A program made the position numbers and the translations under genes. DNA of 64,000 nucleotides, taken from Nageia nagi. Lineage: Eukaryota > Pinophyta. The DNA lies in contig JBITNC010000001.1 in the NCBI GenBank assembly GCA_050084985.1, positions 175,584,001 to 175,648,000 of the forward strand. Reading direction: 5' to 3'. Positions 24,566-38,085 of this stretch are shown piece by piece. Position 1 is the first letter of the stretch. Every line of letters begins with the position of its first letter. The notes beneath the pieces are model-generated. The model worked only from the letters and a program-made list of their open reading frames with translations, was not told the origin of the DNA and searched no databases.

Positions 24566-25429
24566 CTCCCCCTTAATGCAATATTAGGATAGATCAAGTA
24601 AGAGAGAAGAGGAAGAGAAAGTAAGAGAGTTCTCCTCCAAATAGATACAATAAAGATGAGAACTTTTGACATATTTGTGAAGTTAGAAAGCTCTAGTTTG
24701 AGAATCACTACTTTTCCAAATACAATCATTAACCATAATCAGTTTCAATGTACATGAAGTAGTCATCCAACTGGAATTCATGAAGAGTCTCCAAGAGCCT
24801 ACATACTTGAAGTAAGCAACCTGCAATCTCAAAAGAACCTACAAGTAATAAGCAGCTCAAATAACAAGATCAGTTAGATGCATCATATTCATATCAATAA
24901 GGATAGATGAATCACACAAATGCCATCATGAATTGATCAATGATAAAACACATAAAGATATCAAGAAATCATAAATGCACAACAATAAGGATGACATAAA
25001 TCATCAACTATGATATCTATGAATATCACATGTGCATATATTAAGACATGTGCACTATCAACCAATTGATATGCATCAAAAATTAAGAAAATGATACTTT
25101 CATTTATCTTTGCTATTTATCATTCTATCTTTTGTATGTATTTATTTTATATGAGGGGTGTCATCACAACAATACAACTAATCAAACATTTCTCCCCTTA
25201 ATGACAACTTCATCAAAAAAATACATGGATGATAATGTGACAGGAATAATACCAAGAATAAAGGCCAACTTGACCAAGATGGACATTAAGATTTAAAGGC
25301 AAAACAAATATCATAAGGCATAAAATGTTATCTTAAGGACCACAAGAAGATGCCTAAAGCCATAAGGTGCCATACAATAATGTGACTATACCAAAAGTAA
25401 CTAAGATGGCATACAAAATACACTAGAAT

Positions 25430-26115
25430 TTACCAAGAGTGAGTTAAGAAGGCATAATAAATAAGCTTGAATTTACCAAAAGGGAGTCAAAATGCCACAA
25501 AAAATAAACTTAACTTTACCAAGAGTGAGTCAAGATATCACACAAATAAACTTGACTTTACCAAGAGTGAGCCAAGATTGGATAATTAGAAGTCCATCTT
25601 AACCATGCTACTATTTAAGAGGGAAATGATGAAATTGGTAGTATGAATCAATCAAAATGATTCAAATTTTATCAACAATATGTAAATAATCCATAATCAT
25701 GGATCAAACTTCCATCATCATGGAAGGAGAAAAGAGGGTGGCCACTAGTGCATTATAAGTCATCACAAAGATGCTAAGCCAATACTTATAGTCATCAAAA
25801 GATACTTGGAGTTATGTTGCACTATAAGTCATCATGAAGGATGCCAATCCAATACTTATAGTCAACAAAAAATACATGGACTTTATGGTGCACTATAAGT
25901 CATCATAGAGGATGCCAAGCCAATACATATAGTCACCTGTTGTAGATAAAACATGTGTTGATTATCATTATAAAGAGAGCATGCACATATGAGTTCCTCA
26001 CATATGGATAATTGAACAATGCCTAAGGACACATAAGAGTTTCTCACATATGGATAACTGAATAGTGCCAAAAAACATATAAGAGTTCCTCACATATGGA
26101 TAACTAAATAGTGCA
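25430..26115. repeat. Three successive small tandem arrays inside the nested LTR element
   Basis: About 48-bp units with ACCAAGAGTGAGTCAAGA (25,430-25,580), about 71-bp units with GCACTATAAGTCATCA (starts near 25,750, 25,819, 25,890), and exact 46-bp units with GAGTTCCTCACATATGGATA (starts 25,991, 26,037, 26,083). A looser AAGCATGCATTA series occurs at 27,900-28,160. None codes for anything recognised. Confidence 0.8.
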
Positions 26116-29100
26116 AGGTAAGCTAAAAAAATAGAGTATGCACATAAATATTTTCTAACATTTTAATAACGTAAAGGATAAAGTCACATTGGTTACTATG
26201 CTTGTATGGTTGATCCATTTTGATGTTCCCATTTATGATCGATGATCTAGCTAGTTTGTAATTCTATAAATTCATTGTATTCTAGTTGATCATCATCTTT
26301 TTTACTTATGTATGAAATCCTTAGAGAGATCTGACTCACTTGTAATTCATCATGAATATGACCATTTTTCAAGGTCTTCATGTTGATCTTCCTTGAGATG
26401 TTCTTTATTGGCATATTCAAGGTTGAGTCTTACAATGTGCTTACACTATGCTGTAGATAATTGTGTGATAAAACTTAGTTTGCATACAAGGTGATCGAAG
26501 TCTCCATTGATGAGCCATCTGCTTTATCCATCATTTGGAGGATGTTGAGCCTCATACTCACTCTTATCTATCATCTAAACTAGAAATGGAAGATCAACCT
26601 TTATTATTTATGGATACCTTTTGTCTTCCATTTTTTGCATTATGAAAGTCTTGTAATGTTGCATTCTCATGAGTACTATCACCCCTATACCATTGTATTT
26701 ATAGTATGGTGATGAGATCTTCATTGGGAGTCCACTTATGTTTCATGACTAATGCAAGAAGGGGATCAATGGGTATACTACCTATTTTTCAACATCAGGT
26801 GTTGTTTCTCCTTGATAACTCATGCTACATTATTCAATATGCTTAGTTCTCCTATCATAAATCCTAAGATTTCTAACTCCAACTCTCTCGATCATGATTC
26901 TACTTAGCTTAGCTATCCACTTGGGCATGTGAGTGAAACTTTGCATAAGTACTGAATATTATTTTTGTTTTTATCTTGTATTAAATCGTGTATTGGATAA
27001 ATTTATAAGTTCTTAAGATAAGCCTTGAATATAATAATTGTAATTTAAAGACATCATAAACAATGATGCACATAAAACATAATAATGCTAGTGCATAAAA
27101 TACTTCAAAATATAGTGCATAAAATACTTAATTTTGAAGTATATACATTTTTAAGGATGAGCAAACTCTCATGCTTGTAGAACAAATCACCATAGCACAA
27201 CATATGTGAGATAAAAAGAACACCATTGTATATAGAGTGACATGGTTGAGGCTTTTTGTCTTGTCTAAAATTAGGCCTTCACCTAGATGCCCACATAAGA
27301 GGAGCTTAAGTACTATCAATCCTCAACCAATTTCCCTTAGGTAGTAATATACTCTCACAAGGAGAAGTACTAGCTATTTTACAAGGTTTTGATGTTTATT
27401 GGATTGGCAAAATTATTAATCTTGATTAAGTTTCAAGTTGTCCTCCTAGGTTATCAGAATAATCCTTGAATGGATGTGTGGATATGTGGTATCATTACAC
27501 ACATACCTATCCACCTATTGGAGTTAAATCTAGACCAACAAAGGACTTAGGGATAATTAAGTAGTATGGACTTTTCATCACTTGGATCATCAAACTTAAA
27601 GGCTCTAGTCCACTTGTCCTCACCTCATAGCTCCCCAAACAAGTCATGCTATAGAATGTACATGTGAATGTATTCATTTTAGGGGGTTGCTCATATCAAT
27701 ATTTACATTTTTGTTTGCATAAGCAAATAAATTAAAGTGTGAAATATGAAGTAATAAAACATCATCCATTCAATTTGAAACCTAAATGTCCAATGGGTTT
27801 TGTTTACTATCCCCTAAAGGACATCTTTACATAAGTTCATATTTTGCTCAAGTTCATTTTTGCAAAACAAATGAGAAATACTTAAGCATAAGCATGTATT
27901 AATTCCAAAAGTTTGCATAAGTTATCTTATCATAAAGGATAAATATGCAACATGTATCTTATGATTTAAGGAATTAAGTCCTAAGCATGCAACATTATCT
28001 TAAAAAAATTTAAGTCTTAAGCATGCATTTATCAACTTAAAAATTTTAAGTAATAGGCATAAGTACTGATCTTAAGCATGATCAATTAAAGTTAAGTACT
28101 AAGCATATACCATTAACTTAGAAAATTTAAGTCCTTAAGCATGCATTAAAAAAAATTAAGTAAAAGATTTATACCACTTTTCCCCTCTTTTAATTAAAAA
28201 TAAGAACACTTAAAAAAATACATGGGACTCATCCCAAGGGAAAAAGCCTTAAATGCATTAGATTGATGCCCATTAAGATCAAGTGCGGTAGTTGGGGAAC
28301 ATAGCCAGGACATTATCTCATAGGGTTGAATAATGTAAAGGGACCATAAGCATTATGTCACCAATGGAAATAAATTTAGCATACTACAATCATGGTGAGA
28401 AACTGGTGGTCCATGACATTAGGATCCATGGAAATAAAATAGGTAGTGGTCAGAAAATAAAGGAGGTAGCTAAAGAATGGTCAAAAAACCATCGTGGGCA
28501 AGAAGGTCACCAAAGCGGAGTAGAGGGGGTTGGTGACAAAAAATCAAATGCATGCATAAAGGAGAATCAAAGAAAATTTGCATGGCATGCATGTTGTTCC
28601 CATTGATCAAAGGCCTAGAGAGGCCATAAGGGAGGAAGATGGTTAGAAGAGGAGTCATCATAGAAGCATAGGTAATGGCTACGAGGGATCATTGGAGGTG
28701 CAACCATAGGGAGACTAGGGCCAGCAAGGAGTGGAAGGGAGACCTGAGGCCAATGAGGAGGATAAGGCATGGTGGGGCATCTTGGTTGAATGGAATAGAA
28801 TGGAGGAGGTTAGACATGGAGGTTTGAAGGAGGCTAGACTAGATGTAGTAACTATGAAAATGTAGATAGAAACCCAACTTCAACTTTGTTCATGTTGAAG
28901 TAAAAATGATCTTATACTAGACTGGTAATATTTTGACTATTTCTAAAAACATAGTGAGCTTAACATAAATGCATAAGCATTAAACCCAACCAAGTTTAAT
29001 AGTCCACAAATCTATAGGTAGTGGAGAGTTGATCATGGAAAGAACCTTACCTATCACTAGCATAGGTAGAGGGTAGTAATAAGAGGGCCATAGAATGGAG

Positions 29101-29864
29101 GATAATTGATAGCCTAGAATATAACCATGAGTAGGAATTCATGAGAAGGGAGAACATGCCAATCAACTGGCATAGTTTCCCTACCATCTATAAAGCATGC
29201 ACCAAACTAGCAATGAAGGAGCCATGGAAAGACCATGATGCAGAGAAGATAGCCCCGTAAAGGAGCCATGTGATTGAGAGATAGCCCCATAAAGGAGCCA
29301 CATGATGTGTAGAAAGAGGGCTTGGAGGAGAGACAAAGGGAGGTTGAGGGGCCAATGTAGAATATACCTACCAGGAGAGCCGACCATGATCTTCTTCTTG
29401 GATGCCAACCTATGTTTGAATCCAAACAACTCATTAGAGAGAGCTAGATCGAGTCCAAAGAGTTTTGGTATAATACAGGCCTGACCATTTTCACATCCAA
29501 AAAAATAATCAACATAATACAAGCTTGAAGATTATTCTTTAGAATTAGCAATTGGGCTTGGAGTAATGTTCATGCCTTATGTAGATTTTGTAAAAATTAA
29601 AAAATTATTTTATGATTTTTTACAGATGTGAACCGTCACGTTCTTATTTACAAAAATTCTTATTTATCACAATAATCAACCCAATAAAATTTAGCATATG
29701 GTTTTGAAGGATAAAAAAGGAGTATATATATTTTACTTAACTATATACAATAGAACTTAAAAAAAAAGGTATGCAAAATATAGTAATATAATGGGTAATT
29801 TTAAGATTACTATTTTTTACTAATAATAAGATATATTGCTATAAAATATTTACATGTAATTTTG

Positions 29865-29866
<2 letters not shown>

Positions 29867-29904
<38 letters not shown>
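29867..29904. repeat. (AT)n microsatellite
   Basis: An uninterrupted run of about 19 AT dinucleotides. Confidence 0.95.
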
Positions 29905-29906
<2 letters not shown>

Positions 29907-30160
29907 CTCAACTTTTGATAATACAAACCTTCAAAAATAATGAAATATATGCAAAAATTATAGCAATATGATAGGAAACTAACAATAATACATGTTAGTA
30001 TGCAACAAAAAATATATTGGTAAGTTAAGTAAATCAAGATAGAGAGAAGTAAGATTATACCTTGAATCACTTTTACCTCTCAATGGAGTGAAGGATAAAG
30101 AATGAGGACCTCCAAGATGAAGATGTAGAGCCCCAACTCCAAGGATGTGAAGAGGGCCTT

Positions 30161-30179
30161 CAAGTTGCTCTAATACCAA
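30161..30179 (-). promoter_or_regulatory. Primer binding site, initiator-Met tRNA type
   Basis: The minus strand reads TTGGTATTAGAGCAACTTG just inside the 5' LTR. It is close to TGGTATCAGAGC, the complement of the plant initiator tRNA-Met 3' end. Confidence 0.8.
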
Positions 30180-30180
30180 T

Positions 30181-30661
30181 TGAAAGATTTGAACTATAAC
30201 AAGAACAGTCCTAAACTACCAAGATCATATGAAAGCTCTCAAATTACATCTAACAAATACACAAAGCAATCTCACAACATAAGATTTAAAGTGGTTCCTC
30301 CAACTAGGAGTACATCCACTAACTAGATCTTTGCTTCTCTTACATATACAACTCTCTTACAATCCTTCTAATCTCAACTCCCATACTTCTATCCTATAGC
30401 ATAACCTTACTCCACAATTTATGGTTAAATACAAAGAAGAAGCCTTCTATTTATAGGCCAAAATCTCTCTTTGAATTACCTAAGCATGATATGCACATCC
30501 TTTAACTCAAAAGGGTCATGCTCATGACTTGGAGTGTAGGACAAGTTACATTATTATATTCACTAAAATACTTAAGGTATTAAATGATACCCTTAAGTAT
30601 TAGTGAAGTTACATAGAATATTTAATAAAATCTTTACAATAATGCATTGTACATTCTAACA
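30181..30661 (-). repeat. 5' LTR of the nested LTR element
   Basis: 481 bp, TG...CA ends, aligned end to end with 24,087-24,565 with about 41 differences and a 2-bp indel. Confidence 0.9.
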
Positions 30662-30666
30662 AATAT

Positions 30667-30785
30667 AGCCTACACGAATTATAACATTCAATTTACATTC
30701 ACCAAGTACACATATGCAAACACCCATTTCAAGGTTTATAGGTATTTTAATAGTGAAGTTCAAAGCTCCATCAAGATAGCCTACA
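30667..30785 (-). repeat. 111-bp E1-motif array (right part, after the nested element)
   Basis: Resumes in the exact phase at which the array was broken at 24,081, completes that unit and begins another (start 30,764) before ending. This independently confirms the insertion boundaries. Confidence 0.85.
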
Positions 30786-31375
30786 CAACCAAGAAGGTCA
30801 AATTAATCCTACAATTGTAGGATATGCATAAAATAAAATATTATAGATGCTTTTAAGTAGATGCAATTATTAGGTGTAAAACTGACTACATGATCAAACA
30901 CTATACTTTAAATATCAAAAACCAATCCAAAATTGGTAAGTTGGTGAATATATGCTTGTAATACTTAACAACTATTCAACCCAAAAATATAAATGCTATA
31001 TTTTCTTACCTCCACTATAAAGGTTGGATGTCTCCCCCTAGGATAACCTATAAAAAAAATCATGAATTAGATAAGTTAGGGCTAGCCAAATTTAGAACCT
31101 CTCAATAGATATATCACAATTACGCTTCAACATTGTTCATAATGTTACCACACAACAAATATAGAATATTCAAACATATGATATAAAATGATCCAAGTCT
31201 ATCATATGATAGGAAATTATGGACTTTTAAGCTGCAAGGATTAGAAATTATTTTATGCAAACATAGTTTCTACAATGTTTCATTTTATACATATCTTGGA
31301 TCATTACAATCCATGAGATTGCATTTCAATGAGGTATTTTATCAAATAACTCATGGGTCTAATGTATCCATTTTG

Positions 31376-31460
31376 TACATACCCTGTGATCATTATAGTC
31401 CATGAAAGTGTGTTTGCATCATGTTGTGTATATCCTATGATCATTACAATTCATAAAACT
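31376..31460 (-). pseudogene. PPR motif shards in the CACTA
   Basis: Two short minus-strand pieces encode variants of HDANTxSWTxMI (31,390-31,425) and a degraded second copy. Flanking sequence from 30,786 to 31,631 shows no other feature beyond a segment at 31,022-31,080 that recurs at 33,975-34,045 and, inverted, at 36,175-36,260. Confidence 0.55.
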
Positions 31461-31631
31461 ATTTTTTAATGAATATCTTTGAAATTTAGCTGCATTTGGT
31501 AGTAAATGTATTAGCCATTTACTAACAAGATGCAACTTGCATTCAAATATGGATCTAAATACTTTAATAGCATGAGTGATTTTTATCCCATTATAGTTGA
31601 GATGCATCATTACACAATTATGCTTATAGTC

Positions 31632-32445
31632 TAGGGAAACATACCAAAATACCCCTATAAGTTTATGAAATTACCAAAATACCCCTATAAATTCACAAAA
31701 TTACCAAAATACCCTTCAATTTCAAACATTACCAAAATACCCCTAAATTTCATGAATTAAAAAATACAAAATATTCTAATACTCTTATGAAAAATAAAAT
31801 AATGATTGTAATATTTCAATCTATTTATTTATTATTTATAAAATTGAAATACTTTTAATTTATTGTAATGAAAATTCCTTGCAAAATTCACATCTTACAT
31901 ACCAATTATTGAATCTAAAAGACCATGATATCATATTCACATGCATTTCTTTTAAAAATTATAATTTAAAAATAAATTATTTATTTATTATTTAAAACAA
32001 TAACATAATTCTCCTTTTTTTCAAATTCATATAAGAATTATATTTATTTCATTTAAAAATTATTTTATAAATTTGTTGGATCATTTTGATAATATTTTTT
32101 TTGAAACATTCTACCCACTATGATTTAATGTTGCTAAAAAAATTACTAAGAATTTACATTAAAAAAATTTTAACGAATTAAATGAAGTGTTAAAAGGCTT
32201 AAAGAATTTTTTTTCATTATTTTATTTTTATAAGAGTATTAAAATATTTTTATTTTTGAATTCATAAAATTTAAAGATATTTTGGTAATTTCATAAACTT
32301 ATAGAGGTATTTTGGTAATTTTTAACAATTGAGGGGTATTTTGGTAAATTCATGAACTTATAGGGGTATTTTGGTAATTTTTAAAGATTAAGGGGTATTT
32401 TGGTCATTTCAAGAACTTATAGGGGTATTCTGGTAAGTTTCCCTA
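31632..32445. mobile_element. Inverted-repeat (MITE-like) element, 814 bp
   Basis: The left end TAGGGAAACATACCAAAATA and the inverted right end TAGGGAAACTTACCAGAATA match closely. The inverted similarity continues for about 170 bp or more on each side. Both arms contain a subterminal array of about 30-bp units built on ACCAAAATACCCCTATAAG. No transposase is present. I cannot see a convincing target duplication, so the superfamily (Mutator-like is possible) is not assigned. Confidence 0.8.
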
Positions 32446-34079
32446 TATTCTATTAGTCTAATAACACTCTTATCTCCCCAATTTCAGTAAAGTCATCAGT
32501 TAATGTTAATTATCAAGCAACACTAAACCAGTCACTGATGCAAAATGATTATGAGATCCTAGCTTAGATGTTATTCTAATATTAAGGTAAAAATAGAGAC
32601 TACAATCTTCATCCTATTATCATTCTTCAAAAAGTATCAGCATGAAACACAACTTGAGGTTACTGTAAGAAAAAAGGGGCAAAACTAATGATGAGATGAT
32701 ATCCTAGTAAGTCCATTAGCTTAAATTCTATATCATGATAACATGCATATAGTTCTTGTCCATGAATTTTGAATTACATTACTTCAACCATACAAGGTGA
32801 GAAATGCATCATGCTAGAAATGCAATAAAATATTTACATGAGGTAAGCCATGCACAAATATATACACATTAGATTTCAATCCTTAAATTAATATCTTTAA
32901 AGTTACTCTAGGACTCCCAAAATTTGAATGCCTTTATTTCCACAAAGTGATTCTAAATAAATGATACCATAAACCCTTTACTTTCTAGGTCTAACCTTGG
33001 AATGATCATTGATATAATGCTAATAGATTGCTTGCCATTCTCTATGATAATTTGGCTCGCAATTGCAAGGAAAAGGAAAAAATAAGATAGGATCAAATTC
33101 AACAAAGGGTTATATCCATTTTTAAGGAGATTACTAAGTAAAACCTTAGTGGAAGAGGTAGGATCCAACTAAATTATTACCAACAATGATATTAGCCTAA
33201 ACCAAAAAGTAAGAAAAGCCTAAATTTTTACAACAAAACCATCTTGTATTCAAGTTTCAAATAATAAATTAATGCATAGAAAAGCTAGACTTACAACTTC
33301 AAAGGTGATGAAGAGGCAAACCTTGTAGTCCTTAAAATAAAATGCAAACTTAGTATAGTAGAGATAAGGTGCCTCTACACCATGCTCCCATATCAATGCT
33401 ACTTCTCAAATCTGACCCGAATAGTCTCCTTTCATTATAAAGGAAATCTTATTTGTATTCCCTTTCAAGATGTTCCTTAAGAAGGATAAACACATCACAT
33501 AATTTATGCCTATTAGTTGAAACTCCATAATTTTAATGCATAATTTCTCAAATATATGCTAGGGTGAACATAATGGAAATTTTGTTTGAATGAATATCTT
33601 TGAATGTAAGCTTTATATTGTAGTCAATGTAATGGTGATTTACTGTATTTTACAAGATGTAGCATTCAAATATATTTGTTACACCATATGGTTATAAATA
33701 CTTGAATAGCAAGAGTGAATCTTATTGCATTTTCCCTGAGATACATCATTACATAATTATACTCATATTCTTAGGCCATGTGTATTCTTCCATAATTTGC
33801 ATATGTGTTTATGGGCCCTTTTTAGAAAATCTATTTTGTGTGTATCTTGAAATTATTGCATATCATGAAATGGTTATGATATAGGCTAGAGAATGAAGGA
33901 ACTTACAACATGTTTCATTATTCAACTCAAAAATTTAAATTTCATTTTGTCTTACCTCCATAATAATTACAATAAGATATAAAGGTTGGATGTCTTTCTC
34001 CAAGATAACTTGTTCAAAACATCATGAATTAGATAAGTCAAGGCTAGCTTCACCATTTTAATAATGTTACCATGCATAT

Positions 34080-34160
34080 CATGAATTGCATATCCTTTGA
34101 TAATTGCATTCCAATAAACTGTATTTGCATCATGCATCTTGTTGAACAATTTTCATAAAT
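34080..34160 (-). pseudogene. PPR motif shard in the CACTA
   Basis: The minus strand reads LFNKMHDANTVYWNAIIKGY then AIHDMHG. This is the end of one PPR motif (KLFDKM) and the start of the next (xWNAIIxGYAxHG), in correct order. It is the clearest two-motif junction in the CACTA. Confidence 0.8.
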
Positions 34161-35224
34161 ATAAGCATAATAAGATTCAAATTATATATACTCTATAATT
34201 ATGCTCAAATGATTTAAATATTTATATAGATTTAATTATGCTCAAATATTTCAATTATGTTTGTTATAATATATTTATAAAAAAGTTCTGATACAAGTAG
34301 AACAACTACAAAGGTTTCTTATGCTAGTAATGTTTTGTTCGATTATATTTTGTTCTTTGGTGAGAGATATTTTCTATTTCTTATTCAAAGAATGAGAAAC
34401 AAAAAAAAAAATGGTTCCTAGTAGAGCATAGAATATAGCTTGCAAGACCTTGAAAAATATTGAAACTATGCTTGCATCATGCATCTTGTTAAAAAATTCT
34501 CGAGCATTGTGTTTTTTTCCAACTTATCACTTTTTGGACCAGTTTTTGATACTTAGAAAATATCTATTTTGAAAAGTTTATTTCCTTTTCTAAGCTAGTT
34601 TTTGGATTATATTGTACTATATTAAATCATTACATATCATATCATGTATTTTATGAAATGATTCTTAGGCCTTATGTATTGTTTCATATTTTGCATATAT
34701 TTTTATTAGGGTAGTAAGAACCATAATTTTCAAGGAAAAACCATTTTTAACTAATCTCTGATGGGTTTCCATACCTTATTCTAGAGCTCCCATTTTGCAT
34801 ACATGTTTATGGGCCTTGAGTATTATTCCACACTTTGTATACATGTGTTTCCAGGCATTCAAAACTATAATATTCAATTTACAAAGCACCAAGTAGACAC
34901 ATATCCATTTAGGGTTTATAGGTATCTTGGCATTTGAGCTCAATCATAGTGAGCCCAATTATGATGTTAGCCATGGAATCCAAAAGGATGGTATAATGGA
35001 ACTAACTTGTCATCATTATATACATATATTATATAATATAGGCAAATGATGAAATATAAATACATGTTCATGATCAAGTGCACCAAAATGATCCAAATGC
35101 ACCAACATATGATATGTATTATCTAATTACACCATATTGGTATTAAATGATGCTATTGTACCATATGATATTATTCAAATATGCTCTACTATTCCAATTA
35201 TTGCTCAAATGAGCCAAATAAAAT

Positions 35225-35400
35225 CTATAGTACTGGTACGACAACATTCAATTTAGAAGCACCAAGTAGACACATACATGCATCTAAGAAGCCCTTTTTG
35301 AAAAAGTGAAATGGAACATAAAACCTAATAGATATGTATGCAAACTATGGAAGATATATGGTGTAGGCATAGTTTCATGGACTACAATGTGGAATATGTA
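35225..35400. pseudogene. Stray 111-bp unit (minus) and PPR shard (plus)
   Basis: 35,225-35,285 matches part of the 111-bp E1 unit on the minus strand; another piece is at 34,865-34,935. At about 35,365-35,400 the plus strand reads GIVSWTTM followed by MYDANT, a PPR motif start. Two orientations within 200 bp show internal rearrangement. Confidence 0.6.
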
Positions 35401-36514
35401 TGATGCAAATACAATTTCATATCATATATCATAATTTATTTTTATAAAGGTTTTGATACATGCTAAGAAATGAAGGAACCCACAACATATTCTATTATTT
35501 TCATCTCATCATTATATATATACAACATGACATCCACTGGAGAACCACATATTTTTTCTATGTTTAGTTAAGTATTAGAAACATGTTTTTATCAACTTGC
35601 CACTTTTGGATCATTTAGATAATATGTATTTGGCTAAGTATTATATTTTAGGCAATGAATGAGCCTACAACATGTTTCATTATTTTAAGGCACTTGAAAT
35701 ATTTTTGTCATTTCAAGTTTTTCAAGTTGAGGGGTTGGAGAAGAGATGTACATATAGATTATTTCATATCATACATATATTACACTTAGCATAGTTTCAT
35801 ATCTTATGGTCTACTTAGATCATTTCATAACATACATATGGTGTACTTGACACAGTTTCATATCTTATTTGTACATATCTTGTGATCATTATTATAGGAT
35901 AGAGGGGCATTTGGTGTATTGGAGAGACTAGAGAGATGAGGTAAGATCAGATGCAATGAGATATGGTGAGATTAGAGAATACATGGAATAAAGTATTTTT
36001 TCTTCATCTATTCATTTGTATATATGGAAAAATCATTTCATATCTTTATGATACAATTTTAATTACTTTTTCATATTGCAATATGTATAGTTTTAAGCAT
36101 CTAGGTTGGTTATAACATTATGAACAATATTGAAACATAATGGTGATATATTTTTTGAGAGCTTGTAAATGTAGTTAGCCTTGACTTTTCTAATTCATGA
36201 TATTTTGTATAGGTTATCCAGAAGGAAAGACATTAAACCTTTATATCTTGTTGTGCTTCTTGTGGAGGTAAGAAACATAACATATCATATATGATAATGT
36301 AGATAGAATTGTTAATAGATAGCATCGATTAACAATTATGTTTGTATTAGTATCATATTTATCATAGTGATTTTTCAAACATCAATGCTTATAATCATGT
36401 CAATACTTATAATCATATCATTTATATTTATAAATTGCAAGTGCAAGGAGAGCATCAAGAATATCATTTTTCATAACTCAAAATGCTTGGTAACTTTATA
36501 AGTGCCCAATGAAT

Positions 36515-36580
36515 CATTATGCATGCATTTTAAACCTTCTTGGCCATGTAGGATATCTTAAGAAAGTTTTGAACATTATA
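36515..36580 (+). pseudogene. PPR terminal-motif shard in the CACTA
   Basis: The plus strand reads MNHYACILNLLGHVGYLKKV, matching the last PPR/E motif (xHYxCMVDLLGRAGxLxEA). A second, weaker copy (INHYICIVKLIGLIDYLEG) is at 37,010-37,070. Confidence 0.8.
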
Positions 36581-37221
36581 TATAGTGCACTTGGTTCATT
36601 TCATATCATATGTTGTACATAGATAAGCAAAATATCATTTTAATTTCTTGTTATACTTATTATGGAGGTAAGCAACATAGCATTTAAATTTCTAGGTTGA
36701 ACAATTGCTAAGTATTACAAACATGTTTTTACCAACTTATCACTTTTGGAATGATACTTTCCTAAAGTATAATATTTCATTATGGATCTAATATGATAAT
36801 AATCAGTGTCATCATATTGAAAAGTTTAATGACATATTTATTTTAGCTATGAATTGCATATCCTTTAATCATTGCATTCCATGAGAGTATTTGAGAACTT
36901 AGGAAGTATTCTTCTTTTCTTCTCCAAGCCAATTTTACACCTGACAATTGCATTTGTTTAAAAGTCTCTACAACCTTTTTATTTTGTGCATATCCTACAA
37001 TAGTGGGATTAATCATTATATATGCATTGTTAAGCTTATTGGTCTTATAGACTATCTTGAGGGAGATTTGAAATTCACCTTATACAATGATTGCATGATA
37101 CATACAAATTGGGTGTTCTGAAAATTAAAGTCCCATAGACACATAAAATAATTCTTGTACCTTATGTATTATATTATATTTTGCATACATGCCTATGAAT
37201 GTAGCCTCAGGCACAAGATAC

Positions 37222-37360
37222 ATGATGCAAACATAATTTCCTGGTCTACAATGATTGTAGGATTCATGAAATTTCTAAAATAATAGAGAAAACTTCAAAG
37301 CACCAATTGCCTCTAAGTGCCAAAATACCCATAAACCCTAAATTGAGTGTGTATATTTGT
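37222..37360 (+). pseudogene. PPR shard and inverted E1-unit piece in the CACTA
   Basis: DANIISWSTMIVGFM at 37,222-37,265 is a PPR motif start on the plus strand. At 37,305-37,360 a piece of the 111-bp unit lies in the opposite orientation to the main array. Confidence 0.65.
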
Positions 37361-37939
37361 AAAATGATAATAATGGAATATGTTGTGGGCTTCTTCATTG
37401 CATGGCATGTATTAGAACATTTTTTTACAAATAAATTATGATTTATGATATGGAATGATTTAAATACACCATATGATGTGATATGAAATTATTTAAATAC
37501 ACCAAATGCACCTCTCCTCTTCAACCCCTTAGCTTGAAAAACTAGAAATGAGAAAAATATTCTAAGTTCCTACTTATGCTCCTTGCATGTGCCTATTTTT
37601 CTTTATTTTTTGGTTTTTGCTCTATTATATCATATTATATGATTTAAATGCATATGATCCAAAAATGGCTTGGAGAAGGAAACCAATTTTTCAACATGTG
37701 ATATAAAATGATTTAAATACATCATATGATCCAAAAACTAGCTTGGAGAAGGAAAATAATTATTCAACATGTAATATGAAATTATTTAAATACATTATAT
37801 AATCCAATAACTCGAAATGATGAAAATATTCCAACTACCCACCTAAATTGGTAAAAAAATGCTTGTAATACATATTCAAATACAAAAAATATGTGGTTCT
37901 TGAGTGGTTCATCAAATCAAATTTTAAGGATATTTTCTC

Positions 37940-38085
37940 CAACTAATGCAATCCATGAGATTGTATCTGCATCATGCATCATCCACATTTTGCATTCATG
38001 TCTATCATGTTTTATATTCCATTTTATTCATTTTAAAAATTACTACTTTGGTATGTGGATGTGTCTACTTGGTGTTTGTAAATAA
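37940..38085. pseudogene. Head-to-head PPR shards in the CACTA
   Basis: The minus strand encodes MHDADTISWIA (about 37,945-37,985). The plus strand encodes MWMCLLGVCK (about 38,056-38,083), the E1 motif with its Trp intact. A further minus shard with DKMHDGNTI lies at 38,240-38,345. The rest of 32,446-38,708 is AT-rich filler and short repeats shared among these shards. Confidence 0.7.

Larger units (their letters stand above)
24087..30661 (-). mobile_element. Non-autonomous LTR retrotransposon nested in the 111-bp array
   Basis: Two direct LTRs (24,087-24,565 and 30,181-30,661) flank 5.6 kb. A perfect 5-bp target duplication AATAT lies at 24,082-24,086 and 30,662-30,666, and the 111-bp array continues on both sides. 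A polypurine tract borders the left LTR and an initiator-Met-type primer site borders the right LTR, so the element reads on the minus strand. I find no gag, protease, integrase or RT. The interior is a chain of small tandem repeats plus a less AT-rich stretch at 28.3-29.5 kb with frames up to 113 codons of no known family. This is the pattern of a large non-autonomous (LARD-like) element. LTRs differ at about 8-9% by hand count. Confidence 0.85.

Noticed and set aside
29181-29522. 113-codon minus-strand frame as a gene of the nested LTR element
   Set aside because: No recognisable gag or pol motif and position does not follow the primer site; left as uncharacterised interior.
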